A DNA stretch of 64,000 nucleotides from Notospermus geniculatus. Lineage: Eukaryota > Nemertea > Pilidiophora > Heteronemertea > Lineidae. The position numbers and the translations under genes were made by a program. How positions within the stretch are numbered: position 1 is the first letter of the stretch; each line of letters opens with the position of its first letter. Below the pieces are notes generated by a model. It worked only from the letters and a program-made list of their open reading frames with translations, was not told where the DNA came from and did not search any database. The stretch is taken from assembly GCA_002633025.1 (NCBI GenBank), contig NMRB01000195.1, positions 62,925-126,924 of the forward strand, in the 5' to 3' direction. Shown here one piece after another: positions 56,546 through 64,000 of the stretch.

Positions 56546-57900
56546 AAAATTCGTGTGTGCGGCGGGCGTGACGTTACATCATTGACGTCACAACGCAACA
56601 GTTCCCAACATGCCCAATGCTTTCCACGGCAAAAACGTGCATTAAGGGAAACTTTGGAACCAAAATTTCAACTTCTATCGGTCTGTACACCTGTGTTGAG
56701 GAGATACATGCCATGCTGTTTACACAGGTTAAGTCTACTGGTAGGCCTATTTAGCTAGGCCTACAAGATGAAGGGTCAATTGTTACCGGTATGTTAAACT
56801 TTCTAGCTAAATCAATGGGCCATGTCTAGGGCCTAGGCCTATAGCATGTATAGTCCTACGCTACAGTCATGACAGTGTCAGTGTGTAAACGGCTTGAACA
56901 GTCTACACCATCACGGTAATGCGTGACTGTACATTCGCCTGTACAAAATGTAGGGCCCAATTTTCAAAAACTTTTAACTTCTTTAAAAAACTTTTAATTG
57001 AAAAAAATCGGCCATAGCCTATTCATGTTGAACACACATAGGCCTAACTCGATATATTAAGGAAGAATTTTAATTTTTTTTTCAATGCTGAATTTGTACA
57101 CAATTCTGTGTGTAAAAATTTGGTTTCCACAGAAGGTTTTCACGCTGTAGCGTGATTTCACGGCCTAGCGTGATGGTGTAGACTGTTGAACAGCCACAGC
57201 ACACCGTGGTCTAGCGAAATGAAATGGGTTTTGAGAAAGAGAAAGAAAGGGACATCCGTTCTGGTTATGCAGACCTTCTTTCTTAGGCCTAACTAAGCGA
57301 AAAATGAAGATAGCAGGAAGATACCGGCAAGAAAGACAAGTTAATTGATGTAGGCCTAGGCCTATGGGCCTGGTATGTTGAATTTGACCCAGCCATCATG
57401 GCCTCATGCACTGACATGACTGAACGTGGACTGTGACTGGACCGACCGAGCAGTTTCTCAACTATTTTCATAGCCTAAACACTAACGAAACGCACTGTAA
57501 CATCGTCAATTGCAGCTGTCGGGGCCTATTAGCTCAGTACTTTACCTTTCGGAGGAATGTTATCAATAAACAATTCACAGCGATCGTCCAGCGTCCGACA
57601 AACGCCACGGCGGGCCCGCTTCACTGGGATCGCCGCCATTTTGGTAAGGACAGGAAATACGAACTGCCGACCCGGATGTAAGTCAAAATTTCCGACGACT
57701 CCAGAATCACACACACAGAATACACTTTTCTCATGTGAAAACCGACTAAATGCGGACTAAACCCGTTTAATGCATTTTATAATGAGAAAATGAAGAAAAA
57801 CCTCAAAAATCCTACTTCCTGGTCGATGACAAATGCCGACGTCGGCATTTGACGGCGTGACGGCATTTCGAAGGTGTGTATTCATGTCGAAGTCGGCACT
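56546..57900. other. Gene-free, TAGGCCTA-rich
   Basis: Many GGCCTA motifs (56740-56840, 57285-57370). GTGTAAACGGCTTGAACAG near 56883 and TAGACTGTTGAACAGCC near 57178 flank a small mirrored region. No exon recognised. Confidence 0.4.
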
Positions 57901-57908
57901 TGACACCA

Positions 57909-57913
57909 TACAC

Positions 57914-57956
<43 letters not shown>
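57909..57956. repeat. (CA)n microsatellite
   Basis: About 24 dinucleotides with one CG interruption. Confidence 0.95.
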
Positions 57957-57961
<5 letters not shown>

Positions 57962-59727
57962 CATGACCAAAAACAATATGGTTCCCGATCTGATTGATCG
58001 GGAACCATAAAAAAGGGAAAAACATGTATGTACAAATAGGGACGGTCAGGAATCCAAGAAGGTTTAAGTAATAATACGATGGGCATAATATACAAGGGAA
58101 TCTTGGCATTTCATTGCAAACCGTCAGTTGGCAATGCAATGCCCATGCCAAGGAGATTCCAACTCAAACAGGCAACACTTACATGATCGTTCTATCTTCG
58201 AGCTCACTTTTCTAAGGTGATGTGGAGTTCGTATGAATCTGTATTATTTCGTATGAATCGGTTGTCATCAAATCGGAATCTGAAATTTAGGGGTGCCGAG
58301 TGCCGGAATTTATACATTTGTTTGAATAAGCCAGGTGCACGGGTGAGCCGCCAAGACCAATAACATGATTAAATTTATCGACAACCCTTAATGAGAAATA
58401 TTTGTTCTGGAGGAAGTTCGTTGAGTCACACAGGATTTGTGACATAAAAATGTCATTCTGACATGAAATGCAAACAGGTCGGATGGACATTGTTTGCGCC
58501 AGGTTTTCACGACAGCTGAAATGTCGAAATCCACTTCCTTCGAAACGAGCTCAGAATAAGATTTTTAATAACTGCGCAAAATAAATTGGTCATGTTAAAA
58601 TTAGGAAATTTAGGAAACCCGCTGCGACACCCCCTAATATGAACGGTGTCATTCACCTGTCTCATTCCACGGAATAGAAAAACCGTTTACATTTTTGTTT
58701 TTACTAACGCATATGACTTTTTTGCATTTCCGTGATTTTGTTTGGGCTGGGTGGGGGCAACTATACTTACCCTGCGTTCACGTGTTCAGCTGGGTCTTTT
58801 TCCCCGTGGAATGTGCACGAGCTCCTTTGTTATCCTTGACTAACTTTACTCATCTGTCGTAAAAAAATCTGTCAGCATAAAGTAACGGAGGTCTGATGAG
58901 TACGGTAAGAGCCCCCCCCCCCCCCAAAAGAGCCCCCCCCCCCCCCGAACAAATGGACCGAGCTCGCATTCCTCGTGCGGCGCGTGCAAAGACATCAGTT
59001 TAGCAAAGTTAGCCGGTCCACGAAAAAAACATTCCTGTCAGTTTCAAAAATACAACTCCTGTAAAATATGAAAAATTTCAATCACTTGATACCGACAAGA
59101 ACGAGAAATCGATTGATGTATAGCACAATATCATGGAGGTATGATTGAGAAGGAGCGAGAACGGGCCTGACATCAAACAGTACAATCATCGTTCCGCAGT
59201 TTGGTCAATTACACCTTGTGTAATCCCCACAACAATAACCTAATAACGCCGCGCGATGGTCGGAAAAAGCCGATCTAATCTTCGGTAATTTTCGTGTGCA
59301 GTCAGCACTTCCCTGGTACAATGGTCAGAGTCCGAACAATAGAAGGGAACAATGGCAGTGGATGTTGCCAACGTACGAAAACTGAAAAATTCATCGTTTT
59401 CATTGCGTCGAAAACAGCACCTCGCAGCATCTCGCACTGAAACGACCACGGTACTCTGATACGCTCCCGTATGTAGGTGCACCGTGCAGGTATCGCCACC
59501 CACATTTTGCTACAGGAAATACTCCGTAGGAACCTTAGGTTAAAAACCGTGGAACCAACCCCACCTTTTCCTCCGACCCGTACATGGTGGAGAACCCTTT
59601 GTGTTGATCAGAATTAAACCTGGGTCATTTTCTTTCGTAATTATTGTGCTTTTTCTTCTTTAGCCATGGATGCCTTAGTTCATCAGATCGAGAATTTGCA
59701 GCGTGACGTTACCGACGTTTCAATCAA
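57957..59727. other. No gene recognised; two poly-C tracts
   Basis: Hairpin GGTTCCCGATC/GATCGGGAACC at 57980-58006. Poly-C tracts at 58912-58925 and 58934-58946. The rest is unannotated. Confidence 0.45.
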
Positions 59728-59882
59728 TAGTGAGGTTAAGAAACCATACGTTAACGCTAATGCTAACGTTATTGACATCATTTTGACGTCACATCGAATG
59801 AATCTTTTGTATTTCTTCGGGGAGTGACGTCATTTTGACGTAATTAGCGTTAGCGTTAACGTATGGTTTCTTAAACTCACTA
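59728..59882. mobile_element. TA-flanked MITE with long TIRs
   Basis: Element 59730-59880, TIRs GTGAGGTTAAGAAACCATAC... and inverse (about 50 bp, rich in TTAACGCTAA), TA on both sides. TGACGTCA and TTTTGACGT motifs inside. Its outer TIR matches the end of the MITE in the 3,010-bp repeat. Confidence 0.75.
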
Positions 59883-60082
59883 ATAATACTAACGCTATGT
59901 CTAATACGATTCGCCCTTCTCCGTTCTCGGGTAATACCTCCGGGGACCCGGCCTGTTTTATAGATAAATTTCAGGATTGGATGCCAATTTTGCCAAGCTG
60001 TTGCTGAGGAATCGGTCGAGAACATCAATAATTATAGGACAAACCCTCGTATAGGCTTTGTATGTGTAACTGCAGGCCTATG

Positions 60083-60995
60083 TACAGGCATATTGACAGA
60101 TGTTTATCTACACTTTGCATCTTGAATATTTCAAATACCACCGAACCAAATTTGATGCGGTTTGTTGCATATGAAAGGAAAACTTGTTGGTCACATTTCT
60201 GCATCAAAATTTTGGAAATTTCGAAATATCAAAATTATGTAATTGCTTGTCAGAAAAAAATCTCGAAAATCAACCCCTTTTATTTTGTGATTATATTTTT
60301 ATTTTTATAGTGTTTCTGACAGAATGGTAGTTTCTAAGGACTTTGGTGCTGGTTTCATCAAAATCTGTCGAGTGGTTGCTGAGATATTTGAGATTATCAA
60401 TATTTTGAGATTTTGATATTTTCACGATTTTTCACAAAATTTTGGTGTCGGTAGATAGAGCTGACCTCAAATCATAAAATTATGGAAATTTTGGATGATT
60501 CGCATAAACTGTTTAGAATTTACACACATTTTTCAAAATATCAACATTTTGATATTACGATATTTCTGCACAGTTAACCCCAAAAAGTTTCAAAATAACG
60601 TAAACCTGTTATCTGATGTTAGCTTTATCCAATGGTATGAAAATTTCTTGAAAAACGCGAAAATCTCAAAATATCAAAATTTTGATAATCTCAAATATCT
60701 CAGTAACCACTCGACAGATTTTGATGAAACTAGCACCAAAATCCTTAGAAACTTCCCTTCTATCAGAACTACCACAAAAATGAAAATATAATCACAAAAT
60801 AAAAGGTGTTGATTTTCGAGATTTTTTCTGACAAGCAATTACATAATTTTGATATTTCGAAATTTCCTAAATGTTGATGCAGAAATGTGACCAACAAGTT
60901 CTCCTTTCATATGCAACAAACCGCATCAAAATTGGTTCGGTGGTATTTGAAATATTCAAGATACAAAGTGTAGATAAACATCTGTCAATGCCTGT
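60083..60995. repeat. Long inverted repeat (foldback)
   Basis: Left arm 60083-60475 (CATCTTGAATATTTCAAATA, TGCGGTTTGTTGCATATG) is mirrored in 60625-60995. A solo direct copy of the right end is at 61436-61530. AT-rich ATATCAAAAT motifs dominate. Confidence 0.85.
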
Positions 60996-62232
60996 ACCAG
61001 AAGCCAAGATGAGGGAGTATTATTAGGACTTGTATTCTCTTGGAAATTTTAATATAGGCTACCCAGATACGCCTATTCACTACCTCATCTAGTATTACTG
61101 AAATAATGCCGGTATAAGGTTCTGTAGGCGATCGGTCACTGTATTTTAAATCAAATGGATTTTCAGACTTTGCTGTTGCCCTCCCCTCAATTCTGCCCTC
61201 TAGTGGCCGAAGTCAGCATCTCCTCCGCTGGTCACTGGGAACAGATTGAATTGAAGTGTTATCTCCATCCTGTACACTGGCGAATAGAATCCCTGACCTA
61301 CAACATACATTTACTTATTTTCTTTCAAGATGTGTACAGTGTCGATCAAAACCTACCCAAGCCCTCTTCCAGCATCTCTTCTTGTAACTGCAGGTCTGGA
61401 AGATGCTGAAACAAGGCTCACACCAGAATCCTCAATCATATGCAACAAACCGCATCAAAATTGGTTCGGTGGTATTTGAAATATTCAAGATACAAAGTGT
61501 AGATAAACATCTGTCAATGCCTGTACAGCACAGATCTATCGTTAAGTGTATTGATGCTCTTGTTTCACAAAATCGCAATCGATCGATGGCTATCACTAAT
61601 GTTCACTGTGCACAAGGTCTACTGCTCGTTCCTTCTCACACCTCGGGTGATGACTGTCATGGCTGCGCTTACAGAAAGGGTGATTTTTTAAACACCTGAG
61701 TGTGGAAAATGAACGGAAAATATAGTAGTATCTTGCAAGTATGAACGTGCAGTTAGAGTTCTTTGCAGAGCATAGGCCTAGGCCTATGGAATCTGACACC
61801 AAAAAACATGTCTCTAACGTGGCGTTAGTGCTATCATAACCTGGTTCCCTGGGCGTCCGACGGTGGCGCTGGCTGACGATTCGTGTCGGAGCCCAGGTAT
61901 CCGCAACTCAGACTACCTGACGGAATTCCGGCAGGTGGGAAACCGTTGATTCTCAGCGTCGATTAAACGTCGTGTAAATCAGGTTGATTGGGATATAAAA
62001 ATTTTGTTATCATTAGCACGTTTTAGAATAGTTGTAACAATGTTACTAACATTTCTAATAAAGTGGATATTGAAATTTATAATTAACGGTTAAGCTCTGA
62101 CTAATTTTGGAGTGAATCGAGTGCCGGAATGAATCGCATACAGAGTCAAATTTCAAATTTAAAGATGGCGTCTTCGCATTGGCCCAGTTCACACATTAAA
62201 ATCATGGAAAACTACAAGTATATCGACGATAC
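60996..62232. other. No gene recognised
   Basis: A CTCF-like CTGCCCTCTAGTGGCCG at 61193 begins a degraded tandem-unit fragment. The 61436-61530 stretch is a solo foldback end. Otherwise unannotated. Confidence 0.4.
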
Positions 62233-62312
62233 ATTTGAGTTAATCCGTCAGGAGGGAAACAATAGGAAAAACACAGAAATACGGGGAACACTGATCGACG
62301 TTACACCGGTAT
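62233..62312 (-). repeat. Inverse copy of 4612-4680
   Basis: GTTAATCCGTCAGGAGGGAA through TACGGGGAACACTGATCGAC is the reverse complement of the segment at 4612-4680 (and 7622-7690), so both are the same element end in opposite orientation. Confidence 0.75.
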
Positions 62313-62959
62313 AGCGTGTTTTGCTGCTCCTCGTGATGTCTAGACACACCATGCCATGGGAAAAACAAAAATTTTGTTCAGTTGGATATGGTGTCTTTCT
62401 TGTATAACATGGTTTTCAGCACTGCAGAAAAGGAGTTTTTCCACAAACCACGATAAGTTAATCACCTCATGTTTTGTAGTAAAAGGGTGGTCGGGGGGCG
62501 GGTACGTATCGTACGGGAGGGGCAGGGCAGAGCACGATCGTAGGGGAATATAGAAAGGTACTGCATCATGGAAAAAGCGTGTGAGGGCCGTTTTTCAACA
62601 AAATGGCGGGCCAATCTATCACCTCTTTAAATGACCTTTTTCTATTTGCTTTGGATATTGCCTTTTTCAGACAGTGGTGTGATACCTTTTGACATAATTC
62701 AGGAAGTTTGCTAGCTAGATCAATGAGATTTGGCAAATTACCTCAGATTGTGTGTTGCTTGGTCCGAACCAAGTGGCAACGTCATACCTGAATTATAAAG
62801 AAATTTATTAACCCTTAAAGTTCGGAACGTTTTTTTTGGAATCACCCGATATATCGACGAAGTAACATTATGCAGAAATAAGTGCGAAAATGATGATTAG
62901 TTCTGATAAATTTCAACTACGCTAGTGTAGTAGAAGCCGCCAATACTCCAGCAGCCAGG
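62313..62959. other. No recognised feature
   Basis: Mixed composition; GTACGTATCGTACGGGAGG near 62503. No exon. Confidence 0.4.
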
Positions 62960-62968
62960 CTGACGGTT

Positions 62969-63199
62969 TTACGCGTCGCTCCCTTCGCGATCTGATAATG
63001 AGTGGGATCCGGCCGCCTTGCAGTGAATATTCTCCCCATCATCCAATCCCATTTCCTCCACTGTCGGCTCCATTCCAACTCCCGTTTCCTCCAAACTGTC
63101 CTCTGTGACCTCCATCATCCTGTCGTCGCCTCCCGATACCTCAGTGCCTGTTATTCCCGCAGCCTTTGTCATTTCCTCCACATCCTCTGTCATTCCCAC
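62969..63199 (-). CDS. Possible acidic coding exon
   Basis: An uninterrupted minus-strand frame from ATG at 63193 region to a stop at 62969, with many Glu/Asp/Met (GDDRMMEVTEDSLEETG, PTVEEMGLDDG). Composition is protein-like, but the opposite strand is open too (Pro/Ser-rich) and no donor site is obvious. It lies downstream, on the minus strand, of a CCAAT/GC-box region, so it could be a first exon. Family unknown. Confidence 0.3.
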   Translation of the reverse strand: MGMTEDVEEMTKAAGITGTEVSGGDDRMMEVTEDSLEETGVGMEPTVEEMGLDDGENIHCKAAGSHSLSDREGSDA

Positions 63200-63639
63200 T
63201 TCCTTGATTTCACCCCCGCCCCTCAGATCACGCCTCCCTCTGACTCCCTCGCATCGTCCCCACCCAGGCCTCCGAACAGCTGCTGGAAATAGGCCTTATC
63301 GCACCTAGCACGTGTGAAGCCAGCCAGGCGGAAAGGGCCCAAACATCAGCGCCCCCGCTGTACATTTACAATACATTGTGCAATGCATGGCGTGCATTTT
63401 ATGTAAACATTGGCCAATAAAAGTAACTTCCAAAGCCGGAGATGCGCCTAAACTACTAGCTACGTGGGAGGCGGTATGAAGTGATTCAAATCAATAAATT
63501 ATTGACCACCGATCGTCTTCGCGATCGCAAAAAAATCGATGATTAATACACTGACAGTCCATAAATATCACCAAAACATTATCATGGGGCCCTGTCCCAT
63601 AATTCCCCCTTCTATTTTCTCGACGGTCACATGCCAGTC

Positions 63640-63690
63640 ACATGCCAGTCAGTTGACCAATCAGCGCGCGGTTGGGCGGGGTTACCTAGG
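63640..63690. promoter_or_regulatory. CCAAT box and GC box cluster
   Basis: GACCAATCAGCGCGCGG directly followed by TTGGGCGGGG in a CpG-rich stretch; a second CCAATAAAA is near 63413. This looks like a TATA-less promoter, direction undetermined. No TATA box seen. Confidence 0.35.
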
Positions 63691-64000
63691 TGGGCCAGGT
63701 GATACTTTACCTTCAATGAACGTGGTTTTCCAGGCAATTTCGGACCGAGAAAAATAATGGCTGTATGCTGGATTTTGCAGATTTAACAAAATAATGAACA
63801 CTCCTTCAGCGGAAGTAACTGACCTTGCCCCCGAGGTGCCGCAAATGCATTGGGTGTATGTTTCTGCTTAGGCATCGGGAAAGGTACCATATTTCTAGGT
63901 TTTCCCCGCACTATTACGCCACGCGTAATATTACTCTAACATTAAGCTAAATACAGTAAGGGCTGATTCATACTCGCTTGCGGACCGTCAAGCGCATGAA

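Noticed and set aside
57757-58151. Cysteine/valine-rich minus-strand frames
   Set aside because: Translation of the (CA)n microsatellite.

Overview
This is a 64-kb window of animal nuclear DNA, not a prokaryotic locus. Coding sequence is cut into short exons with GT..AG borders, and introns and flanks are packed with transposon remnants. I see no operons, ribosome binding sites, rRNA or CRISPR. The repeat style suggests a marine invertebrate: very frequent TAGGCCTA, TACCGGTA and TACATGTA, and MITEs with exact target-site duplications. An echinoderm or hemichordate is my best guess, from repeat texture only. The assembly has two N gaps (20586-21480, 33478-33540) and single Ns at 10544, 14244, 34809 and 39442 that look like contig joins.

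Layout. 1-2.8 kb: a 36-bp minisatellite and a Mutator-like element with a 9-bp target duplication. 4.06-10.5 kb: a 3,010-bp unit present twice in near-identical tandem, then a partial unit. 10.7-11.7 kb: a tandem-unit element with a 3' hairpin. 14.2-17.8 kb: nested long inverted repeats, including a perfect 187-nt palindrome. 18-49 kb: a minus-strand multi-exon gene, its introns full of mobile elements, plus a three-copy segmental duplication (about 35-44.5 kb) and pieces of an unknown plus-strand gene. 49.4-51.5 kb: another tandem-unit element with a nested hAT-like insertion. 51.5-64 kb: mostly MITEs and palindromes, with a GC-rich promoter-like patch near 63 kb.

Main gene. Read on the minus strand from 49049 to 18163, the exons encode in order: a KMT5A/SETD8-like SET domain, a 108-residue module of unknown function, a 47-residue exon present three times, a 14-residue tandem repeat, two zinc-binding segments, a Crypton-type tyrosine recombinase core, acidic exons, and a basic SANT-like C-terminus. 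Splice phases agree across nearly all joins, so one transcript could join a histone-methyltransferase-type domain to a transposon-derived recombinase. One phase gap (31.8-30.5 kb) and one frameshift (near 25.11 kb) remain. Two adjacent genes, or a Crypton inserted into a host gene, are not excluded.

Most unusual non-coding signal. Paralogous repeat copies repeatedly differ by conversion of a TA dinucleotide into TAGGCCTA, TACCGGTA or TAGGCTA, a TA duplication around a 3-4-nt core. This looks like a mutational process specific to this genome. Separately, the dispersed tandem-unit elements carry one strong CTCF-type motif per unit and a composite of AGGTCA nuclear-receptor half-sites.
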